A stretch of 39,810 nt of DNA from positions 1-39,810 of the forward strand of contig KQ959674.1 in NCBI GenBank assembly GCA_001552935.1. The letters are read 5' to 3'. The notes under the pieces are model-generated. The model did not search any database and was not told where the DNA came from. It saw only the letters and a program-made list of their open reading frames with translations. Made by a program: the position numbers and the translations under genes. Position 1 is the stretch's first letter. Each line of letters opens with the position of its first letter. The DNA is from Umbribacter vaginalis. Lineage in GTDB: Bacteria > Actinomycetota > Coriobacteriia > Coriobacteriales > Eggerthellaceae. Shown here in pieces: positions 16,501 through 24,014 of the stretch.

Positions 16501-17439
16501 CTTTCAGCAAGTGCGCTTGCAGGAGCTTTGAAGGCGCCTGTTTTGCTTTCAGGACGCGATGCTCTTCCGCAAGAAACTATCGACCAGCTACAACGGTTAG
16601 GTACGAAACGCGCGTATCTTGTTGGTGGACGCTCCGTAATGTCGAATTCCGTGGTTGATCAATTGCACGCCTTAGGCATTTCTACGGTAACCGTTGCCGG
16701 AAAACGAGCGCAGGATACTTCCAACATGGTTGCACGTAAGCTTCCATCGAGCGATGTATGCTTTATTGCAACAAGCTGGGGCTACCAAGACGCACTTTCT
16801 GCATCAAGCTTTGCTTATGCCAAGAAAGCACCTATTTTCCTAGCAAACGATGCAGGAATGCTTGATCGCTCAACGCTTGCATGCATACGCTCAAAGAATT
16901 TCAAGCGTGTTGTTCTGATTGGTGGAGAAAGTGTTTTGGCACCTGCATTGGTACAGCAGCTGAATCAAGCGGGCGTAAAGAATATTCAGCGCATTGCAGG
17001 AGAAACCGCTTATGACACGTCAGCGCTGTTTGCACAGTGGGCACTTAACCATGGTATGAGAGCGAATAACATGGCTATTGCTACGGGTTATGGCTACGAA
17101 GATGCTCTGGTTGGGGCAGCGTTATGTGGCAAGAAGGGCTCTGTAATGGTGCTTGCTGACGATTCCAATACCACCGCTGTTGATTTAATTGTTGATGCGC
17201 AAAAGAATAAAATTAGTAACTACTACATTTTGGGTGGTCAAAGCGTTGTTGGCGAACGTGTAAGCGAAGGACTTGAAAACGTATTTAGCTCGTTTGGCGA
17301 TGATGTTAATGCAGCAGACAGCGCGGATGGCGCTTCGCTTGAGGCTGACATAAACGATACGCACGATAGCGACAATTCACAGTCAAGCTCTACACCTGCT
17401 ACAAGTGAGAATATTGAAGCAGATATTAACGAAGATTAG
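10522..17439 (+). CDS. Giant (2305-residue) secreted surface protein with C-terminal CWB2 anchor
   Basis: A signal peptide with an unusually long N-region (about 40 residues, rich in K/R just before the hydrophobic stretch) ends at SPAFA, so cleavage is near residue 62. Residues ~90-600 and ~730-1050 are largely helical and Lys/Glu/Asn-rich, with FIVAR-like three-helix modules. Three beta-rich segments (about 623-710, 1062-1203 and 1546-1693, for example CVYWRGVLDQANNKMYLSL) look NEAT-like but diverged. Two Pro/Gly linkers (about 1505-1541 and 1842-1910) separate modules. Three CWB2 repeats (about 1950-2263) anchor it non-covalently to the wall, and an acidic tail follows. AAGGA is 7 bp before the ATG. 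The place next to heme-uptake genes suggests a role in heme capture or adhesion; this is inferred. Confidence 0.88.
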   Translation: MINDYFERSNSLENNENCSLSAKSKARWGRAHAQKRLKRHVATSAVLSATLALSMASPAFAALEHSNAASGVSQTRDTRSSSDTSSAGNAASEQTIQQIKDIADKLFKNETIIPYLMGTGYIKTAEGTNYDVAVPNDKLKYIGGKQYLNDATRIAPGLIEDAVFYQILSEAARAIEKAPRVTENEARNFLDTLKGILLTYGVKDKTSLQDDGEYLLLSKAKNAYNVKFQEMQQAEYGSNIYVPTGKENTQAKELFARAELVKWGNYLDLNFLTDSTKVRNVSLVYMEPFLNKRFNTELGHVGNSTSADGIQDVGNNIFTVQIPGEFSATQLMCTIKYTDAQGKERKVGPVGIDIDYDAVNKAPNIHSDGHNYISSEYDEQTKARLSYWIVRGEAILKGLDRNNAEHKQRIDEINKAIQEIKENLKQPRPSYTKALASAVPIYKTEIAFAISNHLTDVVTSHRTMLAEKNIINEKKYTKESIETYKQKLNEYDAEASKHILDISKLLKDIKVLDDATTGSILEYNASRLENIVKQVANLKETDYDMRSYYAYKIALDDAQNWLKTIKRRPPLDETADYTSKLLTALGALKGKQGEDKPFTVTEPQTPGTSGETQQQDEAVVDVALNIKPDAGSFVVPNFYEPQGKLDKKNHTLTIYLTKEAEDKVKQIDYSGAGSVQTTAKVTTEGDRKVIVLTNYRLNSSNAIPADIAFTVNGVTKWNNASTIAFTELAAIKKEKQTVKARLEALKNEYTKKGDDNVLSILILPDTQHNKFTIAQDLEPLIPDVLISRSLNVAKKVTTVCTTLEKDSTLTDEQRMNHIDTAEDMLKTCNQVLRPYNELFKQISAAKTRVAALQKSEQEKKAAYNYIDEIQRNFKAAIWWKDTDFKKAKDELEHIEQKAIVTTQASNQYQAAVQELITKAQALLKEKENNKFPENTQLMYAAITQAMNAVQTVDSKQKQDDVTKALQSAMDAFSNSINASDISTLKTQEVKELVKTASKLEMGNHPAGAWAVLQAQINATRDMLARADSQDAVETAKKQLEQQIAKFNSSTKSAVTPLVAGKSFAEATYVIPDRTSDHAFLNAAVWSIAKISYDGSAYNAVLTLKPALDRQGMPYAATTKVEYSYNGTDWKSATTLTSDQNVLPDYSNNTYVTSISVPLIADNVLNDKPVHIRVTYVERIEDQRDNAAHNETKLDTADVIFDSQTLAEYKPLHDTIDLKKLVQAYNAQQYGVNTQIAEQSVVEKAKKLIANPDTVSDVQETTLLLRHGNAKQPVKKTKEWLDAASAMAVVLKTAQNFTQDASFKKLPPEKQQAFIASIEEATKYILADSTHSKDELDAKREALNSLYNELVEKTGVVTLSPLESMLGKANKIQQGRKSDDAWNVFKSALFEVQTQYSKWSIALPTSQEIVAKEVNKLESAINTFNSTSDEALNLDELKNDITSARNLLAASPAAPHMQQMLNQAISAAEQFLKNVDNSTSKADLRYQLTLLQNAVQNYKRSLSLTPNPGPSPQPGPGGSGTQPGGGTENPPAPGPGPNPQNPQDKQEYTVSLFVKNKDKNALSAADPCVYWRGVLDQANNKMYLSLTLVPMLSNNQNTPGKYNVLGGITNLEYQVPSGGAWKAMNLSTNDLRNIPQYNFSASAKGYTYPSGASLELPADAIASNRDTVIPIRVHYFADGLGVSEAEALLYVSGDTLTTKVHNEYWSYSRKHLVSQRAFIKMNKIPITVEAMKNAVNDERNYALSSVNAMRAYGRLLLATADALKTYPTYKNASDANRSKLDTLYQQLKPLCVANSQATEQQIATIAGDFKAVSSLIVEAMEANGSLLSQSGTAKGVGTPWYEAAPEPNPSVPGGSDPSVPTPPPAPFPSIPVPPAPIPGGQGGGSQGGTPEGGSQGGGTQGGSGEQTPEAPGIASLANNPLQQQVLDTERDLVPLTAKQFAPVVEATHPVKPFEQVTNRVAGDTAMETMSKVIDETFNKARTVVLASKDGYWDALSASALAGALKAPVLLSGRDALPQETIDQLQRLGTKRAYLVGGRSVMSNSVVDQLHALGISTVTVAGKRAQDTSNMVARKLPSSDVCFIATSWGYQDALSASSFAYAKKAPIFLANDAGMLDRSTLACIRSKNFKRVVLIGGESVLAPALVQQLNQAGVKNIQRIAGETAYDTSALFAQWALNHGMRANNMAIATGYGYEDALVGAALCGKKGSVMVLADDSNTTAVDLIVDAQKNKISNYYILGGQSVVGERVSEGLENVFSSFGDDVNAADSADGASLEADINDTHDSDNSQSSSTPATSENIEADINED

Positions 17440-17459
17440 CTAACAGTGCGATAGAAGAG

Positions 17460-17492
17460 AGAGCAGTATGTTTGATGCAAGCATACTGCTCT
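17460..17492 (+). terminator. Stem-loop after the giant surface protein gene
   Basis: Perfect 11-bp stem AGAGCAGTATG (17460-17470) and CATACTGCTCT (17482-17492), 20 bp after the stop. There is no T run, so termination may be weak and read-through into the next gene possible. Confidence 0.55.
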
Positions 17493-17625
17493 TGCTGAGC
17501 ACAGTTGCTGTTCTGCCTGTTGAAAACATGCTGGTAGGAATGTCGTCCGTAAAACGGGTGCACTGTTACGTTAGGGATAGGGCGCATGTGGGTATAAGCA
17601 AGCATCCGTACGTTCTAAACTTTAA

Positions 17626-17633
17626 GGGGGGGG
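17626..17633 (+). promoter_or_regulatory. G8 homopolymer at the ribosome-binding site
   Basis: Eight consecutive G directly form the Shine-Dalgarno region, 6 bp before the ATG at 17640. Slippage in the tract would change the site and its spacing. Confidence 0.6.
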
Positions 17634-17639
17634 CAGTTT

Positions 17640-19190
17640 ATGAAGAAATCAAAAGCAATGATTAAATTGGGTTCATGTGCGCTAGCGGCAGGAGTTTTAA
17701 GCGTAGGAGCGCTGTCTATAGGGGATGCTCCGCAGGTATTGGCGTTTTCTTCTGCTGAACACTCTGTTGTACAAACTGCCTATGCCGATTCGTTTACGTG
17801 GGGAAATCTGCCCGATGGTACTTACGAAGCACAGTGGAGCGGAGGCGATTACAACCATTACTTTGGTATAGTGTTTCTTAATCCAGCTACCGTACAAGTT
17901 GTAGGAAACACGTATACCGTTACCATTCCACTTAAGTCAGCGGGAATGCAGGTCATGAACTATATAAAGGTAAACGGAGCTGAAGCGTGGAAGCAAGGCG
18001 ATAGCATATCGAGCATTTCGTTTATTATGAGCTCTTCCAGCAATACGGTTAGTGTAAAGGCGAGTTATTCTGCTGGTGAACAGGAAAACACGCCGCGTAC
18101 TGTACCTTTAACATTTACTATATCTAAGCTTATTTCACAAGCGGACAACACAACACCATCAAATCCAGCTGGCTCATCAAATCCAGACAATACTACATCA
18201 CCCTCTGAGCAGGCAGCTGAGGATGAAAATCCCGATATTGAAGACGAGTTGCGTGTTATTCCCGAGCTAGGTATCAAGCGTTTAGCTGGTGAAACAGCAG
18301 CCGATACCATGCAAGCGATTGTTCAAACTGCTTTTCCTCATACCCGTAAGACAGTGGTACTAACAACCAATGCAGCGTATTTTGATGCGCTGTCCGCCAA
18401 TGCGCTTGCAGGTGCGCTGCATGCGCCGGTGTTGTTAACAGACATTAATGAACTACCAGCACAAACGCGTTCTGAATTGCAGCGCATGCAAACAAAAACG
18501 GTGTATATTTGCGGTGGCTCACTAGTGGTATCTCAGGCAGTAGAAGATGAATTAAACCAAATGGGCATTAAAGTAAAGCGCATATTCGGAGAAATGGCAG
18601 ACGATACTGCCAATAAGATTGCGCGTACACTTCCGCGTATATCAGATACGTGTTTTGTGACCACCAGTTGGGGGTATGCAGACGCCCTTTCTGCATCAAG
18701 TTTTGCGTATGCTAAGCAAGCACCTATCTTTTTAACCAATTATGACGATGGCACGCTGAGCAGTGCAACGCTAGAAACTATCAGATCTAAAGGTTTTAAG
18801 CGCGTCATTATTGTTGGTGGTACAAGCGTTGTGTCGCCAGAAGTTGAGCAGACGCTGAGCGCATGGGGGATAGCGAACGTTGAGCGTGTTGCTGGTGAAA
18901 CATCTTACGACACCAGCTTGCAACTTGCGCAAAAGTTGCTTTCAATGGGATTGCGTGCCAACAATATGGGTATTGCTACAGGGCTTGATTATCTTGACGC
19001 CTTATGTGGTGCTGCATTATGTGGGCGCTACGATTCAGTAATTGTTCTTGCTGATGACACTAATAGCTCAGCGGTGGAAACGTTTATGGCTCAAAATCGT
19101 ATGGCTATTAAAAGTTATGCGATTTTTGGTGGCAACGCTGCTGTTGGTGAAGACACTGAGCGTACTATTGTAGACACATTACAGCGCTAG
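17640..19190 (+). CDS. NEAT-domain heme-binding protein with CWB2 anchor
   Basis: 516 residues. The start gives a classic signal peptide (MKKSKAMIKLGSCALAAGVL; a long hydrophobic core, cleavage probably before or after AYA near residue 50). A NEAT-like domain runs ~57-164, opening NLPDGTYEAQW and ending TFTISKL, of the immunoglobulin-like fold that binds heme. I see no clear SxxxxY heme helix, so binding is uncertain. A Ser/Asn/Pro linker is followed by three CWB2 repeats (211-516: RLAGETAADTM, FDALSANALAGAL, TSWGYADALSASS, GLDYLDALCGAAL). The CWB2 part closely parallels those at 365-1300 and 16369-17310. It is the second gene of the heme locus. Confidence 0.85.
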   Translation: MKKSKAMIKLGSCALAAGVLSVGALSIGDAPQVLAFSSAEHSVVQTAYADSFTWGNLPDGTYEAQWSGGDYNHYFGIVFLNPATVQVVGNTYTVTIPLKSAGMQVMNYIKVNGAEAWKQGDSISSISFIMSSSSNTVSVKASYSAGEQENTPRTVPLTFTISKLISQADNTTPSNPAGSSNPDNTTSPSEQAAEDENPDIEDELRVIPELGIKRLAGETAADTMQAIVQTAFPHTRKTVVLTTNAAYFDALSANALAGALHAPVLLTDINELPAQTRSELQRMQTKTVYICGGSLVVSQAVEDELNQMGIKVKRIFGEMADDTANKIARTLPRISDTCFVTTSWGYADALSASSFAYAKQAPIFLTNYDDGTLSSATLETIRSKGFKRVIIVGGTSVVSPEVEQTLSAWGIANVERVAGETSYDTSLQLAQKLLSMGLRANNMGIATGLDYLDALCGAALCGRYDSVIVLADDTNSSAVETFMAQNRMAIKSYAIFGGNAAVGEDTERTIVDTLQR

Positions 19191-19322
19191 TGGTGTAAGG
19201 AGCGCAGCGCAGTTTTGTAATACGTATCCTACCTGCGATTATGATTTCAACATCATGTGCAATCGAGAGTAGAGGAGTCAGTTTGCCGCGTACCTGCATA
19301 GTATGCAAAGAGATGTGTTATT

Positions 19323-19366
19323 CATAGGTAACTATAGTTGTGTATTGTTGTAAAAAGTTATCTATG
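19323..19366. promoter_or_regulatory. Inverted repeat upstream of the MPKTG surface protein
   Basis: CATAGGTAACT (19323-19333) and AGTTATCTATG (19356-19366): 11 bp with one mismatch. It lies about 90 bp before the start codon, where an iron- or heme-responsive regulator would be expected; no known consensus is matched. Confidence 0.4.
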
Positions 19367-19457
19367 GTTAAATATTAATGAACAATCATGAGCGCTTGTT
19401 GCTATCGTGTTTAGACATACATTCGAGCGCTTATATACGAAAGGTTGAGTGAGTATT

Positions 19458-20717
19458 ATGGCTTCAGGAAAGCTATTATCAACAGGAGCAAGCGTTGCAC
19501 TTGCAGGCGTTTTGTCGCTCGGTATTGCAAGTGGGGTAGCGTTTGCTGATGGTACGTCTTCGCAATCGGCGCCGAACACTGCGCAAACTCAGCAAACGGC
19601 TGTTTCATCATTTGAGAATTTGCCCGATGGCACGTATCAAGTGCCTGTAGCTGCTTATCAAGCAGCTAATCCCAGTCAAAAGTCAATGATGAACGCGGCT
19701 GTTAGTAGTGTTCCGGCACAATTAACAGTTAAGAAAGGCGTGTATACGCTTTCATTGACCGTAAAACAAATGACAGTAGGCAAGGATACGGCTGGTGTAT
19801 CTGAGGTTGGCTTGTTTGAAAACTATGCGTATAACGCACAGCAGTATGTAAAGCCTGAGGGTGCTACAAAACAGCTGTTCAAAGAACAAACTCCAACGAA
19901 GATGGGTTCAGATGCGCCTATTTCGTTTACGCTTACCGATGCAATGAAGAAATCGCGCGCTGTTGCGTTAAGCTTAACGATTCCATTTCATCATTCAACT
20001 GAAGCAGTGGTATTGAAGTTAGATACTTCTAAATTCGATGCGAATGCAAAAAAAGCAGCTGATGAAGCTAAACAAAAAGAAGCTTTGGCAAAGCAACAAG
20101 AAGAGCAGGCAAAACAGGCTCAGCAGCAAGCTGAAAGCGAGCAAGCTCAAGCAGCTCAGGATGCACAAGAGGCCAGTGACGAGCAAACGGTTGATGGTTT
20201 AATTGTTGGCGCATCATACAAAGTACCTTTGCATTTCTATAAATATAAGGCATCAGGCGATTCTATGTCGGGTAAGTTCTTTGGTGATTATGCAGTAGCT
20301 ATCCCACAGGCTGATGGAACGTGTGAATTGCGTTTTTCTACCAATCGTCCCGATTTTCTGACGCGCGTTGCATACAAAGGTCGTACTGCGAAAGTATTGC
20401 GTGAATCGTCAACAAGCAGGGAATATAGCATTACTATTCCAGCAACAAATAAGGAATTTGTAGCAACGCTTGCCTTTACCGTTGTGCCCATGAACCACAT
20501 GACGGTAGAAGCTGATATGCATGTATATATGAACAGGGCAGAGCTCATTGAAAAAGGTGCAAGTGCTCATGCAAGTTCAACATACACCGGATCTGTCGGT
20601 AAAGACGGCATGCCAAAAACTGGCGATATGGCTGTTGTTGCTGGCTTTGCTGGATTAACAGGAAGTGCGGCAATTATCGCTGCTGTTGCTGCTGCTCGCA
20701 GGCGTTTTGAGCACTAA
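19458..20717 (+). CDS. Two-NEAT heme-binding protein with MPKTG sorting signal
   Basis: 419 residues from ATG 19458; a GTG at 19449 would add three residues, and AAAGG (19440-19444) does not decide between them. The signal peptide ends at GVAFA. NEAT 1 (about 52-191) opens FENLPDGTYQVPV and contains KSMMNAAV, the usual SMxxxx heme helix position. A Gln/Ala/Glu helical linker follows (195-245). NEAT 2 is ~247-368. The C-terminus is MPKTGD (M385-D390), a hydrophobic stretch and RRRFEH: a sortase signal in which the usual Leu is Met. It would be covalently linked to peptidoglycan and relay heme to the membrane proteins encoded downstream. A strong terminator follows. Confidence 0.87.
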   Translation: MASGKLLSTGASVALAGVLSLGIASGVAFADGTSSQSAPNTAQTQQTAVSSFENLPDGTYQVPVAAYQAANPSQKSMMNAAVSSVPAQLTVKKGVYTLSLTVKQMTVGKDTAGVSEVGLFENYAYNAQQYVKPEGATKQLFKEQTPTKMGSDAPISFTLTDAMKKSRAVALSLTIPFHHSTEAVVLKLDTSKFDANAKKAADEAKQKEALAKQQEEQAKQAQQQAESEQAQAAQDAQEASDEQTVDGLIVGASYKVPLHFYKYKASGDSMSGKFFGDYAVAIPQADGTCELRFSTNRPDFLTRVAYKGRTAKVLRESSTSREYSITIPATNKEFVATLAFTVVPMNHMTVEADMHVYMNRAELIEKGASAHASSTYTGSVGKDGMPKTGDMAVVAGFAGLTGSAAIIAAVAAARRRFEH

Positions 20718-20735
20718 ACATTAGAATGTCATTAC

Positions 20736-20761
20736 GGGGGCACCTTTGGCGCCCCTTTTTT
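20736..20761 (+). terminator. Rho-independent terminator
   Basis: GGGGCACC / GGCGCCCC stem (one A-C mismatch) with a TTT loop, followed by six T. It separates the MPKTG protein gene from the next unit. Confidence 0.85.
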
Positions 20762-20822
20762 CTCTGTTCATGTGCGCTCTGTACGCGTTATAGTGCGCTT
20801 TTATGATAAGAAAGAGTTACGT

Positions 20823-21917
20823 ATGAACACGTCTATGAATTCCTTTATTATGCGTAGTATGCATTTTCTAAAAACGCAACGCACTCGCACAGCCCATGCA
20901 CTACTGGTAGCGTTTTTTGTGCTTACTACTTGTTTTGCTAGTTCAGTTGCCTTATGTATTGCCGATGCGATGAAAGCGTGCCCATCGTGTGCCTACGCAG
21001 CTACATCGCTTGCTTTAAGTGCAACAACACAGCCAAGTTATGAAAACCCCTACAACGGCGTTATTGAAGATTCGGGTGGTGTGCGTGCTCGCGCACTCGG
21101 CGAATCAATGGTAAATAGTACGGTTGACAAGCAAGCTTTTTTTGAGCGTGATACGGATGGTCATTGCTTTGTAACGTTGCGCCTCCACCAGGGAAAAGAG
21201 ATTGGCGATGTAAAGTTTCAAAGTTCAAAAGATGACAAAGGTGCGTTTTCAGAAGCGATCGCTGCTCAAACAATGCAAAAAAATGCTAAAGCAAATACCA
21301 TCGATGTGCGCGCTCAAGTAAGTTCTCAAGATGCTGCTCTTCGCGTGTCTATGTATGTTGAACCGATGGGTCGCTATGTAATTTATTTTGTAAAGCTAGC
21401 GCAGTTTGAGCCTGGCAATGCAGGTGGCTTTGTTGAGTCAGTTAAGCCAGGTGAAGGAAGTGACGATACCACTGCCGCTGCGACAACTAATACGTCGACA
21501 GCTCAAGGAAGTAGCTCGGATGCTGCTGCAACGCAGAAGTCGTCATCTTCGGCAGGATCTAGCACAAGTGCAACGTCAGGCGTTAAGGAATTTAATGGCG
21601 ATGGAGCTCCTGTTGGCAGCGACACCAAAGCTGCTGCCAATTCGCTGAATTATCCACTTATTATAGGTATTATTGTTGTGGTGTTTATCGTTATTGCCTT
21701 GATTGTAAATTTTGCCATACTAGCGCCAGCACGCAAACGTGCCCTTGAAGCGGCATGTTCTGCAAGTAGTAAGGCAACGCGCGTAGCAAGTACCACGCCG
21801 GCTTCTTCTTCAAGTGTAGCTGCCGCGACCGTATCAAATTCTGCTCCAGCGTCTGCAACAGCGCCATCAAGCGCCACAGACGACTCTGATCATGCCGATA
21901 CATCGCAGCATTCATAA
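20823..21917 (+). CDS. Membrane-anchored NEAT/Shp-like heme-transfer protein
   Basis: 364 residues from ATG 20823, which has AAGAAAGAG upstream; in-frame GTG codons further up lie too close to the terminator. A signal peptide or N-terminal membrane segment (HALLVAFFVLTTCFASSVALC) comes first. A beta-rich domain (about 72-205) reads CFVTLRLHQGKEIGDVKF and RVSMYVEPMGRYVIYFVKL, which I recognise as the style of the streptococcal Shp/NEAT family that hands heme to the importer. A low-complexity Ser/Ala/Thr linker, one transmembrane helix (about 277-300), the basic stop ARKR and a Ser/Ala tail complete it. The stop lies 26 bp inside the next reading frame if the longest start of that gene is used. 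Confidence 0.78.
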   Translation: MNTSMNSFIMRSMHFLKTQRTRTAHALLVAFFVLTTCFASSVALCIADAMKACPSCAYAATSLALSATTQPSYENPYNGVIEDSGGVRARALGESMVNSTVDKQAFFERDTDGHCFVTLRLHQGKEIGDVKFQSSKDDKGAFSEAIAAQTMQKNAKANTIDVRAQVSSQDAALRVSMYVEPMGRYVIYFVKLAQFEPGNAGGFVESVKPGEGSDDTTAAATTNTSTAQGSSSDAAATQKSSSSAGSSTSATSGVKEFNGDGAPVGSDTKAAANSLNYPLIIGIIVVVFIVIALIVNFAILAPARKRALEAACSASSKATRVASTTPASSSSVAAATVSNSAPASATAPSSATDDSDHADTSQHS

Positions 21918-23016
21918 GCATGTAAGTGCCTGGTATATGACAGTATTTGACTGCATACCGAACATGTACAGTACAAGCGTTCACAAGCAGATTCGCAGCG
22001 TATGGTATCGTGTGGTTGCTTTCTGCTGCGCTTGTTTTATAGCGCTTGCGTGCACGTCGTGTGTGAACCAACATCCCGAAACAGCAGCGGGTGTTCCTGC
22101 AGAAGATCGTCTTATTGCAACATCACCTGCTGTTGCTGCTATGTGTGATAAGCTCGATTTGAACCTTATTGGCATTCCGAAAACAGCATTTACGCTGCCT
22201 GAACGATATGCTGATTTGCCTGTTATTGGCCCTCCTATGGGTCCCGACATGGAGCTTGTTGCAAAACTGCATCCTAGTTACCTACTCTCACCGTTGTCAC
22301 TTCAAAACGACTTATTGCCACGGTATATTGCTATTGGCAAGCCCTCTATTTTTGTAGATTTGAACAGTGTTGATGGTTTGTATGATTCACTTATGTATCT
22401 AGGAAACAAGTTTGATAGGCGCGCTCAGGCGCAACAGCTGGTTGAACAGTATCATCAGTTTATGAACACGTATCAACAATCTATAGCAGGTAAACCGCGT
22501 CCACGCGTATTGCTGCTGATGGGTGTACCTGGATCGTATATTGTTGCTACACCGCATAGTTACGTTGGTAGTTTAGTAGCGCTGGCAGGTGGCGAAAACG
22601 TGTATTCTGATAGCGATGAACTATTTTTGAACGCCAATACTGAAGATATGCTTGCGCGCGATCCGGACATTATTTTGCGAACATCTCACGCTTTGCCCGA
22701 TGAAGTTATGGCAATGTTTGCGCAGGAGTTTTCCACAAACGACATCTGGAAACATTTTCGCGCCGTTAAAGAACAACGTGTATACGACTTAGCCTATGAT
22801 AGGTTTGGAATGAGCGCCACCTTTGCATATCCGCAAGCACTTTTCGATTTGCGCGCGATTTTTTACGAGCATGCACATGGTACCAGCGGTAATCAGGCTA
22901 AAGTGCTCGATGCTCAGCCACGTGGGACAAACGCGCAAGCAGACGGGACAGCCTCGCCAGCAAATGGGGTGGACATTTCACCTCATACGGACAGAACACT
23001 CAAAGGCGGAAATTAG
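21892..23016 (+). CDS. Heme ABC transporter substrate-binding lipoprotein (IsdE-like)
   Basis: A class III periplasmic-binding-type lipoprotein. The longest start (ATG 21892) overlaps the previous gene; ATG 21937 or 21964 would give a more normal signal peptide (MYSTSVHKQIRSVWY, then a hydrophobic run to IALACTSC). None has a good ribosome-binding site, so translation is probably coupled. The binding lobes are typical: DRLIATSPAVAAMCDKLDL, the DLPVIGPPMGPDMELV segment, a long helix linking the lobes, then LVALAGGENVYS and FLNANTEDMLARDPDII. IsdE Met/His heme ligands would be at GPPMGP and near the C-terminus; these are not certain. First gene of lipoprotein-permease-ATPase. Confidence 0.87.
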   Translation: MPIHRSIHKHVSAWYMTVFDCIPNMYSTSVHKQIRSVWYRVVAFCCACFIALACTSCVNQHPETAAGVPAEDRLIATSPAVAAMCDKLDLNLIGIPKTAFTLPERYADLPVIGPPMGPDMELVAKLHPSYLLSPLSLQNDLLPRYIAIGKPSIFVDLNSVDGLYDSLMYLGNKFDRRAQAQQLVEQYHQFMNTYQQSIAGKPRPRVLLLMGVPGSYIVATPHSYVGSLVALAGGENVYSDSDELFLNANTEDMLARDPDIILRTSHALPDEVMAMFAQEFSTNDIWKHFRAVKEQRVYDLAYDRFGMSATFAYPQALFDLRAIFYEHAHGTSGNQAKVLDAQPRGTNAQADGTASPANGVDISPHTDRTLKGGN

Positions 23017-23018
23017 CT

Positions 23019-24014
23019 ATGGCGAAAACAATTCAAAGATTGCTTATTGTTGTGCTTACGTGTGGTGCGCTTATCGTGCTGTTTGCAGCTGCTGTAAACA
23101 CAGGTACACTTAAAGTTGCTCCATCGCAGTTGTTTAGCGGTTTATTTATCAGTTACGATGATACGGTAGCAACTATTTTTGACTTGCGCTTTCCACGTAT
23201 TTTTATTGCTTTGTTGGGCGGCGCGGCGCTTGCGGTATCAGGCGTGTTATTGCAGGCGGTTATTAGAAACCCTCTTGCCGACCCTGGTATTATCGGTATT
23301 AACGCAGGTGCAGGATTTGCTTCCATTTGTGTAGCGCTGTTTGCGCCTGTGCTGTTTTATTTCACGCCTTTGTTTGCTTGCTTAGGTGGCATTCTTGCGT
23401 TTTTGCTGGTGTATGCGTTGTCGTGGCGTGGCGGAAGTTTGCTTCCTATTCGTATTATTTTAGTAGGTATTGCAACGGGAGCGTTATTTTCAGGTTTGTC
23501 TGCAGCATTTTCTGCAGGTACAGGCGGTGTTATGAGCGGTGTTGCTAAGCTTATTGATGCCAATATCACTATGAAAACATGGAGTGACTTTAAAACACTT
23601 GCAGCCTATGTCATTCCGTTTTTGCTGGTAGCGCTGCTTTGCGCAAAGCGTTGCGACCTTTTGATGCTTGAAGACAAAACCGCTCGCTCGCTTGGTGTTG
23701 ATGTGGGTAAAAGCAGACTTTTTATTTCGGCAGTTGCTGTTGTGTTGGCATCCATTTCAAGCGCTATTATAGGTCCTATTAGCTTTTTAGGGCTTATCGT
23801 GCCGCATTGTGCGCGTTTGCTGGTAGGTTCGCACCATCGATGGCTTATTCCTTACAGCTGTATATTGGGTGCTTTTATGTTGTTGTTTGCTGATACGCTT
23901 GGGCGCGTTATTGCTGCTCCGTATGAAATAAGCGCTGCTGTTATTATGTCGGTAATCGGTGGACCTGCATTTATTATCTTATTATTGAAAGCGCGTGATA
24001 CGTATGGACAATAA
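23019..24014 (+). CDS. FecCD-family heme/iron ABC transporter permease (IsdF-like)
   Basis: 331 residues, nearly all hydrophobic, with about ten membrane helices. FecCD hallmarks are LRFPRIFIALLGGAALAVSG, VIRNPLADPGIIGINAGAG, IGPISFLGLIVPHCARLLVG (the coupling helix region) and ADTLGRVIAAPYEI. It starts 2 bp after the lipoprotein stop with AAAGGCGG upstream, and overlaps the ATPase by 11 bp. It would form the channel of the importer as a homodimer. Confidence 0.93.
   Translation: MAKTIQRLLIVVLTCGALIVLFAAAVNTGTLKVAPSQLFSGLFISYDDTVATIFDLRFPRIFIALLGGAALAVSGVLLQAVIRNPLADPGIIGINAGAGFASICVALFAPVLFYFTPLFACLGGILAFLLVYALSWRGGSLLPIRIILVGIATGALFSGLSAAFSAGTGGVMSGVAKLIDANITMKTWSDFKTLAAYVIPFLLVALLCAKRCDLLMLEDKTARSLGVDVGKSRLFISAVAVVLASISSAIIGPISFLGLIVPHCARLLVGSHHRWLIPYSCILGAFMLLFADTLGRVIAAPYEISAAVIMSVIGGPAFIILLLKARDTYGQ

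Noticed and set aside
17468-17665. 65-codon frame between the two CWB2 genes
   Set aside because: It starts in the stem-loop, overlaps the start of the NEAT gene and has no homology that I recognise.
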